Below, piece after piece: positions 34,673-46,388 of a stretch of DNA of 64,000 nt. The notes under the pieces were generated by a model. It was given only the letters and a program-made list of their open reading frames with translations. It ran no database searches and was not told the DNA's origin. The first letter of the stretch is position 1; every line of letters starts with the position of its first letter. Location of the stretch: assembly GCF_036884655.1 (NCBI RefSeq), contig NC_088340.1:30318001-30382000 (forward strand). Reading direction: 5' to 3'. The translations under genes and the position numbers were made by a program. This DNA comes from Musa acuminata AAA Group (Eukaryota > Streptophyta > Magnoliopsida > Zingiberales > Musaceae).

Positions 34673-36278
34673 TATTGAGAAATCTAGGGTCAACATCACA
34701 TGTATAGTGGAAGAACAGAAAATAAAAATCTTAGATTTCCTAAAAAGGTATTCTTCATCGTGCGAAGATTGGTTCACAAAAACCCAAGAAACTAAAAACC
34801 ATGTGTGAGATAGTTGTGTTACCTAGCGAGATCATATATCTCTAAATTCTTGCAGATCTATGGGAGAGGATAAAGGAGGTCAAGCGCTCCTCTCTAGCGA
34901 TGATCCGCACGGTAGGGGCTACGAAAAAGCTCCCCAAATCACTACCTAAATCTCTATACCTATTGGCTAAGGAGGAGAAAGGAGAGGAGAATAGGAGGTG
35001 GCAACCAAGAAGACCCTACCTATGGCCCTTTGATTATCTCCTATTTATAGAGGCCACCTATCAACTTTACCCTAATGGATCCTACCCTATTGGGTACTAG
35101 ATCTCTATCCAACTACTCAAGCCTCTTAAATTAGTGGATCTCTAACCAATAATCTCTTATTCGCACTTATTAGATCTCCTCCATAGGCTCCAATAATTTA
35201 GGGGCTTATTGGATATCCAATAAGATAGAGGCTCCAGCGGATATCTCAAATCTGAATCTCTACTCATCACAACGTCTACAATATGTGTGTGACCCTCTAG
35301 GCTCAATATCGAGCTGGCCGTGAGTCATACCTGTTAGAACTCCTTTTGGCTCAGTGAATTATTATCTTCATAATAATTCACTTGACTCATCAACTACGGA
35401 CATACTAGGCACCTACGCCATAGTCCCCAAATGATATAGGGGAATCCAATCCATTGGATATGTTTGTCCTTAGTTACCATGTATCTATAATCCCTCATCC
35501 ATCTAATATCCTAAAGATAATATACTAGGCATGGTGCTGTTAGGCCTATATGATTTCTACTCGAGTCTCACTCTAATCGATTTTTCCCAAAGAACTCTTT
35601 CTCTCTCAATCTGAATGACCCTAATCATGGATTTGTTTGAGCCAGAATAGCTAGGATATTCCTCTCATGATATCAAGAGTATATGATCCTCTATCAACAC
35701 TCAATAGCCCTCGTAAGGTTGGCTATCACTCCCGATGACCGATTGAGCTAGATCTGTAACTTTCAAACCTATAAGTCTGATATCAAAAAGTGGAGTACTT
35801 ATATATGACATCCTTAGTGTCTCAAGTCTAAGGAACAGGTATACTACTGGGTTGACGAAATAGCTATCTAATAATGTGATATCATCAATCATCCAGCATT
35901 CTATAAGAGGATCAATCAGTGAACTCATTCTACAATGAGCATATATACTATATCCCTAGTGTCCCCACATGAGGAGCTATGAGACCAGTTGCCTCGATCA
36001 TATGGATGGGTATACAGTATACCAATCTGTTTGGTTATCTCAATGCCCCTCTCAAATAACCTATGACCGAGATTATTTAGAGTCTATGTTTAAAGGTGAA
36101 TCGGTCTCATTATCGTAATCTCATCATAATCCAATTCCCATTGCACGGATCTACAAACATCATAATAATTATATGCAATAAGCAATATAAAGTGAGAAAA
36201 TACCATAATAATAATAAGCAAAAAGACTGTGTGCTATGTCACTCATGTGATTGGCTTGCAAGGCACCAATGACTAGCA
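34673..36278 (-). repeat. T1 5' LTR (Tork-like)
   Basis: 1606 bp, on the plus strand TATTGAGAAATC (mutated TGTTGG) to GACTAGCA. TATTTATA near 35042 marks the promoter on the minus strand. Similar LTRs: 40751-44040 (split), 42133-43739 (opposite strand), 60801-61774 and 61775-62839. Short frames inside are not genes. Confidence 0.83.
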
Positions 36279-36519
36279 GCCACCACCTTCCCTGCTTGGA
36301 GTCCTAGCCGTCGAGGACTCTTGGGCAACTAGGAAACCCTAGCCGCCTATAGTTGTAATATCCCTCACTTTTGAAAATTTATTAATAAGGATTTATATGT
36401 AAATTGGAGGACCTATATGTAAATATAGAAATTTCAAGGACTAAACTATTAAGTTAAAAAAGAAAAAAATAAAGAAAACCGAAAATTTCGGTTTTATCCC
36501 ACCACCTCCCACGGTCTCT

Positions 36520-37990
36520 GTTTCGAGAGGAGTGGTGGGGCGTGGGGAGAAGAAGAGAGGAAGAAGAGGGAGAAGAGAACAAGAAGAAGAAGAGAGGAGG
36601 ATAGCTGCGGTAAGGCTGCAGCGAGGAGGTGTGTGGCGTTGGGGAGGAAAAGGGAAGAGGAGAAGAAGAGAAGGAGAAGAAGAGGGAAAAGAGAGGGAAG
36701 AGAGAGAGGAGCGAGAGGTGGCAGCAGCTAGGGCTGCAGCACCTCTGTTTCCTGCAGGTGGAAACAGAGAAGAGGTGTGGGGCGTTCGAAGAGGAGAAGA
36801 AGAAGAAGAGGAAGAGAAGAAGAAGAGGTTGTGATACCTCTGTTTCCTGTAGAGGAAACAGAGGAGAGGGTGTGTGTGACGCTGGGGAGGAGGAGGGAAG
36901 AAGAAGAGGAGAAGAAGAGAAGGGAAAGGAGGAGCTACGGCTGCGGCAGTGGCGGCTACAGCTAGAAGAGAAGGAGAGGAAGAGAAGGTGAGGAAGAAGA
37001 GAAGAAGAAGAAAGGAAGGAGAAAGAAGAAGAAGAAGAAGAAGAGGAAAAAGAAGAAGAGAAAAAGAAAAAAAAGGATGGCTGCGGCATGGGCTACTGTG
37101 AGAAGGTGTGGGGTGTCGGGTAGGAGAAGGGAAGAAGAGGAGAAAAAGAAGGAGAAGAAGGAGAAGAAGAAGAAGAGGAAGAGAAGAAGTAGAAGCGGGT
37201 GAAGAGGCGGCACCTCTGTTTCCTGCAGGAGGAAACAGAGGAGAGGAGGTGCTGTTCGTCGAGGAGAAGAAGGGGAGGAAGGAGAAGAAGAGAAGAAGAA
37301 GAAAGGAAGGAGAAGGAACAGGAGAAGGGAAAGAAGTAGCTGCGGCTGCGGTTGTGGCAGGGAAAGAGGAAGAGGAAGGAAGAAGGGAAGGAGAGGAAGA
37401 AGAGAAGGGGAAGAAGGGGCTGCGGCTGCAGCGATGGCAGCTGCAGTTGGAAGAGAAGAAGGAGAGGAAAATGAGCAGGAGAGGAAGAAGAGGCTGCGGC
37501 CATGGCTGAGGCTACGACTGCAGCAGTGCAGCTGGGAAAGAAGAGAAGGAAAGGAAGAAGAAGAGAAAGGAAAAGGGAAGAAGAGAGGGAGAGGAGAAGG
37601 GGAGGTAGCTGCAGCTGGAAGAGAAGGAGAGGAAACAGAGCAGGGGAGGAAGAAGAGGCTGCGGCTGTGGTGGCTGCAGCCATGGCTGCGACTGCAGCTG
37701 CGGCTGTGACATTGGCAGCGGTAGCTGCGGCAGCGGTGGTGGCTGCAGCGGCTACTTCTGGGAAAGAGAAAGAAAGGAAAGGGAAAGAAGAAGAGGTTGC
37801 GGTTGTGGTGGTGGCGGCTGCGTTTGCGGCAGCTATGTTTGGGAAAGAAAAAAGTAGGAACAAGAGAAGGGAGGAAGGAAGTAGTATAGTAGAAGGGGCT
37901 ACGGTTGTGACGGAAGGGGTGGTCGTGGCTACGACTGTGGTAGTGGCAGCGGCGATGGCTGCGATAGCTGCATTTGAAAAAAAAAAGAAA
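36520..37990 (+). repeat. Purine-rich low-complexity block in G1
   Basis: The plus strand is mostly GAAGAA, GGAGAA and GAGGAA words, with GCGGCTGCAG-type inserts after 37330. Long frames on both strands here are Arg/Glu-rich or Ser/Phe/Leu-rich and are composition artefacts. Three copies of a CCTCTGTTTCC...GGAAACAGAGG palindrome are embedded (36742-36770, 36837-36864, 37213-37241). Confidence 0.9.
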
Positions 37991-38227
37991 ACGAATGAAT
38001 GAGAGTAAGAGAGATCAGGTGACTATGCCTCTATGTTCTGCATGAGCTGTAGTTGTGGAGGAAAAAGAGAAGACATGTAGAAAATGAAACAGGGAGAGGA
38101 TACGGAGGAAAAGTAGAAGGATTTTGGCTGACACATTCTTTGGATCTTCGGATCAAAATCTTTGGAAGGCAAGTTTCCCGATCGTTTCTCCTGTAATTGT
38201 TCTAATTTTTCTTATTGAAAGTATTAT

Positions 38228-38380
38228 GATCTTCCTCGTGCAAGTGTTCTTATCTTTCCTATTACAAGTGTTCTGATCCTTTCTATTGTAAGCTTTCTAA
38301 TCTTTTCTCTTGTAAGTGTTCTGATCCTTCCTATTGTAAGCTTTGTAATCTTTCCTATTGCAAGTGTCCTGATCTTTCCT
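38228..38380 (+). repeat. 24 bp tandem repeat in G1
   Basis: About six degenerate copies of a 24 bp unit of the form TCTGATCYTTCCTATTGYAAG plus 3-4 bases. Confidence 0.85.
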
Positions 38381-38692
38381 TACTATAATTTTATCTCTAC
38401 ATTTGATTTGAATATGAGGAACTTTGAATTGTTCTAGCCTTGCATTTGATATATCTCTTGTTTAGACATATCGATCCGAATCTATGCAACTTCTGAGATT
38501 CTGACCTTTCTACCTTGTTATGATTATAACTTCATGTATTGACCTTTGATTTGGACAAAACTTATTTGATCGGAATATAGACTCATAAACATTTTTTTTG
38601 ATAGCTTTATTGAGTATATTGGAGCACGATTGATAGTTTGAATCATTTGTTCAATGTGCCTCTTGAATTCTGCCAAAAATCGAGCTTTGGTC

Positions 38693-39115
38693 GATTTCGC
38701 ATATTCTGGTTTCATTCCTTTGGAAATTGATATTCTTTGGCTTTCTTATTCAATTGAGCTTTATATTACTACTTTGAATTCTTGTATGCTCTTGTCCTTA
38801 AAATTATTTGCATTCTTGAAAACTATTGTGTAATGTTTATGCTATATCGTATTGACTCATATAGGCACATGTATATCCTATTGTTCCGCATTTGCTTTCG
38901 ATATGTGCCTATTCCAGTTTCATTCTTTTGGACATTGAATTCATCTAACCTTCTTATTTGAATTGAGTTATATGTGATTGCTTGGAATCCTTGAATGCTA
39001 TTGCTTTCATTTCCTTTCAAATCTGAATACAATTGTGAAATATTATTGCTTACTTCGTATTGACTCGTAAAGGCACATGTACATTTTGTTGTTCCGCGTG
39101 TGCTTCCGATATGTG
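38693..39115 (+). repeat. Tandem duplication of about 210 bp in G1
   Basis: Two diverged copies. Each runs from TTTCATTCYTTTGGA through CTTATTYRAATTGAG and CGTATTGACTC to TTGTTCCGC and CGATATGTGC (about 38705-38915 and 38917-39115). Confidence 0.78.
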
Positions 39116-39476
39116 CTATTCATTGTTCATACTCTCCTTTTGTACTCTGGTGTTTGTGGGATATTATGAACCTTTGCCAGAAATGGTGAAGGGAGTTATG
39201 CATAGAGCCTGTGATGCTCTGCCGGCCCCTATGACTTCACTCAAACATGGGTGGATGGAGCTCCCAAACGTGGGAGACCTCCAAGACGTGGGAGACTTAT
39301 GTTTGGTGGTCATTCAGAAATGAATGTACCATATTATGTTATGGTCCCACTTCACCTTCTATATGTTTGATATGGTATCCAGAGCTTTGGTTATGTGTTT
39401 CTATACATGCTTTGAATAAGAATGAAATGAATGCAACGTCAATTCGACGTTTGAGCTTCTATTTTGTATTCGTTCT

Positions 39477-39672
39477 TTGATATGCTCCGAAATGGTCCAT
39501 ATGCCATTGATATGTTTCGAAATGTCCCATTTGTTATTGATATGCTCCGAAACATTTCAAACGCCTTTGATATGCTCCAAAATGTTTCATTTGCTATTAT
39601 TATGCTTCGAAATGTTCCATATGTTGTTAATATGCTCCGGAACATTTCATACGCTATTGATATGCTCCAATT
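39477..39672 (+). repeat. 30 bp tandem repeat in G1
   Basis: Six to seven copies of a 30 bp unit built from GATATGCTCCGAAATGTTCC and ATATGCTATT. Because 30 is divisible by three, all frames stay open and give 10-residue repeats on both strands; these are not evidence of a protein. Confidence 0.88.
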
Positions 39673-42132
39673 ATTCTATGCTCCATTTGTTATGAACCAA
39701 ATAGGTTTTGAATGACATGACACATATGATTTTGTATCTAATGATATGTTATCTTGAAAATTCTTGTATTCTGCCTTGCTTTATAATATCTTACTTGTTT
39801 GAAATCGTTCCTTTTGTCCAGAATATGCTTTGTCACTTGCTGAACTGTTTTTAGTTCACTCCATTGTTATATAAATTTTTCAGGTCAGCTTGTCACTCTT
39901 TGAGATGTTTGAATTAGGCTGAGGTAGTAGAGAGCTATTCAGAACTATGGGCAAGTCTTGTTGGTTATTATGTTATTGTTGTATAAGCATATTTTGTATG
40001 AAATGAAATGTTGTCGATGAATCGAAATGGATATACTATGTAAAAGTGTTAGAAGATCTCTTTTATTTGGAATTTCAAAATGTTAAGTTTAATTTATGAT
40101 GATATGAACTTGTGGTGAATAGTTGGAGTTCTGATTGTATAATTTATTTAGCTTGTGGATTTATAAATGTTGTTCATGTTTGTCAAGTTGGCTTGGGTTG
40201 CCATAAATGTGAATTATCGAGTGATGTGATATATGATTATAAACTGCACAGGTTTTATAGATGTGAATTTGATAGAATATTTTTCAGTGTCCTCAAATGT
40301 GTGTTTGGATCCTGGATGGATTTGTGATGGAAAATTTTAATATCATGGATATTTTGAGGGGCGTGACAATAGTGCCACCTACAACCAAGAAACCTGGTTG
40401 TAGGGGCTACAAACCTGCAGGCCAAGAGCTCTCTTACAGCTCTTGGCCTCCGTGCTTTTGGCCAAGTTGAGAGCAGCAAGATGTGCTCTTAGCCAAGGCT
40501 GCATGCAGCCTTCGACCAAATTGTAGGGTCGCAACAGGTGCTGCCCTTTGTCCCCATTTTGCATCAACAATTTTGATATTAAAAGACCTCTCTAAAACAA
40601 CTATTAATAGTAAGAAAAGGTGTAGCATAGATTTGAAAACTACGATAAAAAAAATTGTGGCAATCGTGTAAAACAATTCTACGTAATTGAACACAACACA
40701 TGTAGTTTAAAAGTCAATCTTTTACACGAGCAACCTGACTTTAATACCACTGTTGGAAAATCTAGGATGACATCATATGCACAGTAGGAGAATAAAAACA
40801 AAAACATATATTTTCTATAGATAAAAGGTTTCTTATCGTCATGCAAAATTGGTGTGTAAAAACCTATGAAATTAAAAAATTACATGTACATAGGAGATTG
40901 TATTACCTAGAGAGATCGTATACCCTTGAATTCCTACAGATCTATAGGAGAGGATGAAGAAGGTTAACTGTCCTCCTCTCTAGTAGTGATCCACATGGTA
41001 GGGGCGGTAAAGACGCTCCTCAAATCGCTGCACAATCCTCCTTGTAATGTGCACCACATAATCAATAAAGAGCTGTCCCTTCTTGCCATACACACACCCC
41101 CAAATAGAGGCTGCAGGTTGAGGAAGAGAGGGAGAGAGGAGAATAGGAGATAGTAGTCAAAAAGAACCTAGACTATGGCCCTTTGGTTCCCTCATATTTA
41201 TAGAGATCCCTTGTCAATTTAACCTTACTGGATCCTGCCCTATTGGGCATTAAATCTCTATCTAATTACCCAAGCCTCTTAGATTAGTGGGTCTCTACCC
41301 AATAATCTCTTATTAGGATCTCATCTATAGGATCCAATAATTCAGGGGCTTAATGGGTATCCAATAAGATACGGGCTCTAACGGATATCTCATATCTGAA
41401 CCTTTACTCGTCGTAGTACCTACCATATATATATGACCCTCTATGCCCAATATCGAGCTAGCTATGAGTCATACTTGTCAGAACTTCTTTTGGATCAATG
41501 AGTTATTATCTCCATAATAATTCACTTGACTCATTGATTGCGAACATACCATGTCATTATGCTGAAGTCCCTAGGCAATACAAGCGAATCTAATCCTTTG
41601 GACTTATCTATCCTTAGTTATCGTGCACCTATAGCCCCTAATCCATCTAATATCTTAGAGATCATATACTAGGCATGGTGCTGTCAGACCCATATAGTTT
41701 CTCGAGTCTCGCTATAATTGGATTATCCCAAAGAACTCTTTCTCTCTTAATCTGAACGACCTTAGCTAAGGATTTGTTTGAGCAAGAATACATGGGATAT
41801 TCCTCTTATGATACCGAGAGTGAGTGATCTTCTATCGATACTCAATAGCCCTCTTAAGGTTGACTGCGACTCCCGATGATCGGTTGTGCTAGATCTGAAA
41901 CTTTCAAACCTATAAGCCTGGAATCAACGAGTGGAGTACTCATACAGGACATCCTTGGTGTCTCAAGTCTAAGGACAAAGTACACCACTATGATGATAGA
42001 ATTGGTCTGATAATGAGGTATCATTAATCATCCAACATTCTATGAGTGGATCAATCAGTAAATTTATTCTCCAATGAGCACTTGCACTATAGCCCTAGTG
42101 TCTCCACATAAGCATATTTAAGACTAGTTGTC

Positions 42133-43739
42133 TGCTAGTCATAAGTGCCTTGTAAGCCAATCATGTGAGTGATGTCACCTGTGACTTGATATGTAGTCTT
42201 TTTTCTTATCATTATTATTTGGTATTTTATCACTTTATATTACATATTGCATGAATATATTATGATATCCATGGATCTATGTAATAGGAATCAGATCATG
42301 ATGAGATCATGATAATTAGACCGATTCGACTTTAAACACAAATCCTAAATAATCCCGATCATAGGTTACTCGAGAGGAGCATCAAGATAATCGGATAAAC
42401 TGGTGTACTGTATGCCTATCCATATGATGGAGATAACTAACTGGTCTTATAGCTGCTCGTGTGAGGACACCAGGGCTACATTACAAGTGCTCATTGAAGA
42501 ATGAGTTCACTGATTGATTCACTCACGGAATGTTATATGGTTGATGACACCTTATTGTCAGATAATGATTTTGTCATTCCAGTGGTGTATCTGTTGAGAC
42601 ACCAAGGATGTTCTATATGAGTACTCCACTATTTGATATCGGACTTATAGGTATGGAGGTTCCAAATCTAGTACAACCGATCATCGGGTGTAGTAGCTAA
42701 CCTTACGAGGGCTATTGAGTGTCAATAGAGGATCATCCACTCTTAGTGTCATGAGAGAAATATCTCATGTATTCTTATTCAGATAAATCCCTAGCCAGGG
42801 TCATTCGGGTTGAGAGAGAAAGAGTTCTCCGGGAGAATCCGATTAGAGTGAGACTCGAGTAGAAATTATATGGGCCTGATAATACCATTCACGGTATATG
42901 GTCTCTAGAGTATTAGATAGAAAAGGGACTATAGGTATATGATAACTGAGGATAGATAGGTCTAATGGATTGGATTCCCCTATATCATCTACGGGACTAT
43001 GGCGTAGTGGCCTAGTACATCCGTAGTCAACGAGTCAAGTGATTTATTATGAAGATAATAATTCACTTAGCTAGATGAAGTTCAGACAGATATGACTTAC
43101 GGTCGGTTCGATATTGGGCCAAGAGGGTCACATACATATGGTAGGCATTGCGACGAGTAGAGGTTCGGATATGAGATATTCGTTAGAGCCCCTATTTTAT
43201 TGGATATCCAATAATCCCCTGAATTATTGGATCCTATGGATGAGATCCACTAAGAGCCAATGAGAGATTATTGGATAGAGATCCACTAATCTAAGAGGCT
43301 TGGGTAATTGGATGGAGATCCAATACCCAATAGGGTAGGATCCATTATGGTTAAGTTGATAGGGGGCCTCTATAAATAGGAGAGAACTAAAGGTTCATAG
43401 GCTAGAGGTTTTCTTGGTTGCCACCTCCTATTCTCCTCTCCCCTTCTCCTATTCAGATAGTAAGACTAGAGATTTGAGGAGCATCATTGCAACCCTACTA
43501 TGTGGATCACTACTAGAGAGGAGGATGCTTGATCTCCTTCATCCTCTCTTACAGATATGTAGGGATTCAAGAATATATGATCTCCCTAGTTAACATAATT
43601 ATCTCATGCGTGGTTTTCAGTTTTACAGATTTTACGTACCAATATTCTAACGATGACAAACACATCTTTAGGGAATTTGGGGATTTTGTTTTATGTTCTT
43701 TCGCTGTGCATCTGATGTCGCCCCTAGAATTTCCCTACA
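42133..43739 (+). mobile_element. T3: solo Tork-like LTR in opposite orientation
   Basis: Starts TGCTAGTCATAAG and ends TTTCCCTACA, about 1607 bp, the reverse orientation of the LTR it sits in. TATAAATA is at 43371-43378 on the plus strand. No internal sequence. Flanks TTGTC and CTACC differ only by three transitions and may be a decayed duplication. It lies directly against the homologous half of T2, forming a long inverted repeat. Confidence 0.78.
43371..43378 (+). promoter_or_regulatory. TATA box of T3 LTR
   Basis: TATAAATA in the context GGCCTCTATAAATAGG. Equivalent boxes sit at the same place in the other Tork-like LTRs. Confidence 0.7.
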
Positions 43740-44040
43740 CTACCTCCATCATATAGATATATATATAGCACTCTAGTCTATCTAGTTATCTCGATGTCCC
43801 TCTTGAGTAACCTATGACCAGGATTATTTATGTCTGTGTTTAAAAGTGAATCAATCTCATTATCATGATATCATCAGGATATTATTCCCATTGCATAGAT
43901 CCATGGACATCACAATATACTTATGCATCAAGTAATATAAAATGATAAAATATCAAAATAATAATAAGTAAAAAGATATCATGTCATGTCATACGTGCTA
44001 TCACTCACATGATTAGCTTGCAAAGCACCTATAACTAGCA

Positions 44041-44266
44041 TCTTGGCAACCAAGCGAAGATATCGGTGTTTTTTTATCAAAATGTCAATGAGTTGGACTC
44101 GTTCCTTTTCTGGGAGCTCAGACCCAGCCTTCATAACTTTGTCTTGTCGACTTTTATCGAGGGGGACCTCTAGTATCTTCTCGGTTGGCTTAGGATGATG
44201 TGGCAGTTTGGCAGCGTCTCGGGTATTGAACACGGGCGGCTCAAATTTTAGCTTCTTAGGTTGCAT
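44041..44266 (-). pseudogene. G2 protease-RT linker and RT start
   Basis: The minus strand encodes a linker with GSELPEKERVQLIDIL, followed after a frameshift in a poly-A run by KNTDIFAWLP, the usual beginning of Tat-type RT. Sequence switches to a Tork-like LTR end at 44040. Confidence 0.8.
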
Positions 44267-44274
44267 GACAACTG

Positions 44275-44720
44275 CTAGATAACATTTCCTTGACTCCTGA
44301 GGATCACTCCTTCTCCGATCCTAGTGTGAATTGGAAACTTTACTACCGGGTGATAGGTAGATATGATAGCTCTTAACTTGTCGAGGGTCGGGCGGCCTAG
44401 GATAACGTTGTATGCTGAAAGGAGCCCGACCACCATGAAGGTAACCATCACGGTCTTGGACCTTGGCTCCTCCCTAATGGTGACCGATAACGTGGTAGTG
44501 CCAAGGGGTGAGATAGAATCTTCGGTGAACCTGGTGAGAGCCGAGGCCATAGGGGCGAGGTCTTTTCTGGTCAAACTAAGCTTCTAGAAGGTGTTGAGGT
44601 ATAGGACGTTGGCTGAGCTTCTAGTGTCTACCATTATCCTTTTGACCTGAGCATTGGCGATCCTAACCGAGATCACCAGGGTGCTCGGCTTCCCGTATTA
44701 GGAAGGTGATCTCGGGTTTG
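44275..44720 (-). pseudogene. G2 aspartic protease
   Basis: The active-site region reads IMVDTRSSANVLYLNTF (about 44585-44640) with DTR where DTG is normal, so it is inactivated. The frame from 44574 to 44275 continues with YNVILGRPTLDKLRAIIST and YHPVVKFP, characteristic of Tat/Athila-type Gypsy protease. It would have matured the Gag-Pol precursor. Confidence 0.85.
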
Positions 44721-44779
44721 TCCTATTTCCAGGGATGCTTTTCCTTGGTTGCTCGAGTGTAGGTTTTTTATACCAACGC

Positions 44780-46386
44780 GTTGTCTCCTCCGGAAGCTGG
44801 GCCACTGATGATGACATCGATCTATTTTTCAACAAGGCCTAGGGGGTGCAAGGAGGATTCCCGTGTCTTCTTAATGTAGCGTTTGAGATGCCCCCTGAGG
44901 ATAAGCTCCTTAATCTGGTTATTTAGGTCGTGGCACTCCTTGGTGTCATGACTGTAGTTGTAGTGGAACCGATAATACTTGGAGTGATCTCTGAGCTCGT
45001 GTGGGGTCTTCATCAGGGTGGGTGCTCTTAGGAGCCCCTTCTCTCTTATCTGAAGGAAGATCTTCATTCTGGATGAACTCAAGGGTAGGAGAGGTGGCCT
45101 CGGGAGTAGTGGTTTGGGTTGGTCGAGCCTTCTTCTTAGTGGGCCCAAGGGCTGCCATCAGGATTGCTATATGCAAGGCCTCTTATCCTCCTCGCACTTT
45201 CCTACCACTAGGGCCTCGATGGCAATGTACTGATTTGCATGTTGGAGCATCTCGGGGACAATCATCGCCAATCGCTCAACCAACGACCAGGAGAACCTGG
45301 ACGGTCGTAGGCCCATCAAGAATGCTTGCATGATGAGTTAGGGGTGGGCATCGGGGACTCCTCGGATCTCAATGGCGAAGCGAGCGACGAAGTGAGAGAG
45401 GGGTTCATCGTCCTTCTGACTTTGACCGAAGAGCATGGCTGTAGTCAATTTTGGTCATGCGCTAGCTAGGAAATTAAGCTCAAATTCCCTTGCAAGCTGA
45501 TCAAAAGATGAAACCAAGGCCAGCCTTAGTCGAGTGTACCACATCCTAGTCGAACCCTAGAGAGTGGTGGAAAACACCCAACACATTAGGGCATCGGAAG
45601 TACCATATAAGGCCATTTGAGCCCGAAAGGTAGTGACGTGCTTTGCCAGGTTGGAGTCGCCATCGTAAGCTTTAAGCATAGGGAGGTGGAAGTTTAGTGG
45701 TATTGGTTTATCCTGGATTTCCTACACAAAGGAGGACCCTATCGAGGAGGCCTTCTTTGGACTTGTGAAACTCCATTTGGACCTCATTCAAATGTCGATT
45801 GACTGAGCGCAACTGAGCTCAAAGAGAGTCCACTGGGTTGGATAATAAGGGGTTAGGCTTGGGGCAGCTTGGTGTGGTGTGTCGGGGCCCTAGGGCATTG
45901 TGCTTTGGTGTTGGCCTCGGGTTCCCCAATTACTCCTTGGGTAACAAATTAATGTCTTTTGCTCTAGGTTGCTGACGGATTGGAGATGGCACTTGTGGTT
46001 TAGTGAGAGCAATTGGCGGGTCCCATGGTAGTAGTAGCGGTTGGGGCAATACTGACTACTGGGCAAGCTGGAGGATTAGGGGAATGATAGCCTGTATCAT
46101 CCCTACTAAAGTTTATACTTGGTGTGTGAGGCTGAGGAAAGCCTCGATTGAGACAGTAGGTTGCCCCATGATGGTTTTGGGAGGTGATAGCCCAAAATCA
46201 TTAAACAACCGCCAATAGTGGCTTGGGGTCATGGCCGAAGTATTCCCCTCTAGGCTCAACAGAAGTGGGGGCTATCCTCCAAACCCAAAGATCGAGTGAG
46301 TTAAGGGTGGCTCTTCTCCGGGACGCTCTCCTAGGTTGCTCGGCTAGGGGCATTCTTATGAAATCAGGCCCTCCTTCTAGTGCCAA
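44780..46386 (-). pseudogene. G2 Gag
   Basis: Start at 46386 (MALEGGPDFIRMPLAEQPRR). Capsid motifs on the minus strand: [17 protein letters not shown] near 45690, [19 protein letters not shown], then after a stop [11 protein letters not shown], then [16 protein letters not shown]. The C-terminal frame (45148-44822) has YSHDTKECHDLNNQIKELI and RGHLKRYIKK. Stops within the capsid show it is non-functional. It is a retrotransposon gag of the Gypsy type, distinct from the Copia gags elsewhere. Confidence 0.85.
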
Positions 46387-46388
46387 AA

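Larger units (their letters stand above)
36354..40368. mobile_element. G1: 4 kb solo LTR, probable Ty3/Gypsy
   Basis: Begins TGTAATATCCC, ends GGGGCGTGACA, and is flanked by a perfect ATAGT duplication (36349-36353 and 40369-40373). No primer site, purine tract or internal repeat of the ends is present, so it looks like one LTR left after LTR-LTR recombination. Termini and length suggest a chromovirus of the Tekay/Del kind; this is inference, since no coding domain is present. It contains several tandem repeats and a 1.5 kb purine-rich block. Strand is uncertain; the plus strand is likelier from the TGTAATATCCC start. Confidence 0.82.
36279..40750 (-). other. T2 leader fragment, interrupted by G1
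   Basis: 36279-36353 and 40374-40750 together resemble the LTR-proximal leader of T1: ACTAGGAAACCCTAGCCGCC, then GGCCAAGAGCTC-rich DNA, then AATTGTGGCAATCGTG. It ends at a decayed primer site (GTGGTATTAAAGTC on the minus strand, about 40737-40750). No polypurine tract is present at the left LTR boundary (36278), so this is LTR, partial leader, LTR: a recombinant or deleted arrangement. Confidence 0.7.
40751..44040 (-). repeat. T2 5' LTR (Tork-like), split by T3
   Basis: TGTTGGAAAATC at 40751 to GACTAGCA-like end (AACTAGCA) at 44040; the LTR proper is 40751-42132 plus 43740-44040. TATTTATA near 41195-41202 marks the minus-strand promoter. It joins decayed Gypsy RT sequence at 44041. Confidence 0.8.

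Noticed and set aside
33650..35100. Short frames in the T1 leader and LTR
   Set aside because: Non-coding retrotransposon sequence; no similarity to each other in homologous copies at protein level.
36454..38002. Long frames on both strands (up to 256 codons) rich in Arg/Glu/Lys or Ser/Phe/Leu
   Set aside because: They follow from the purine-rich low-complexity DNA of G1; no domain, and overlapping frames are open on both strands.
39439..39715. Repetitive frames with 10-residue periodicity
   Set aside because: Produced by the 30 bp tandem repeat; open on both strands and without flanking gene structure.
42090..43760. T3 considered as a host gene with promoter because of its TATA box
   Set aside because: The box belongs to a Tork-like LTR matching 34673-36278 in reverse; no downstream coding exon was found.
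44946..45333. Plus-strand and alternative-frame readings across G2 gag
   Set aside because: The minus-strand frame 45148-44822 matches Gypsy Gag; the others are shadows.
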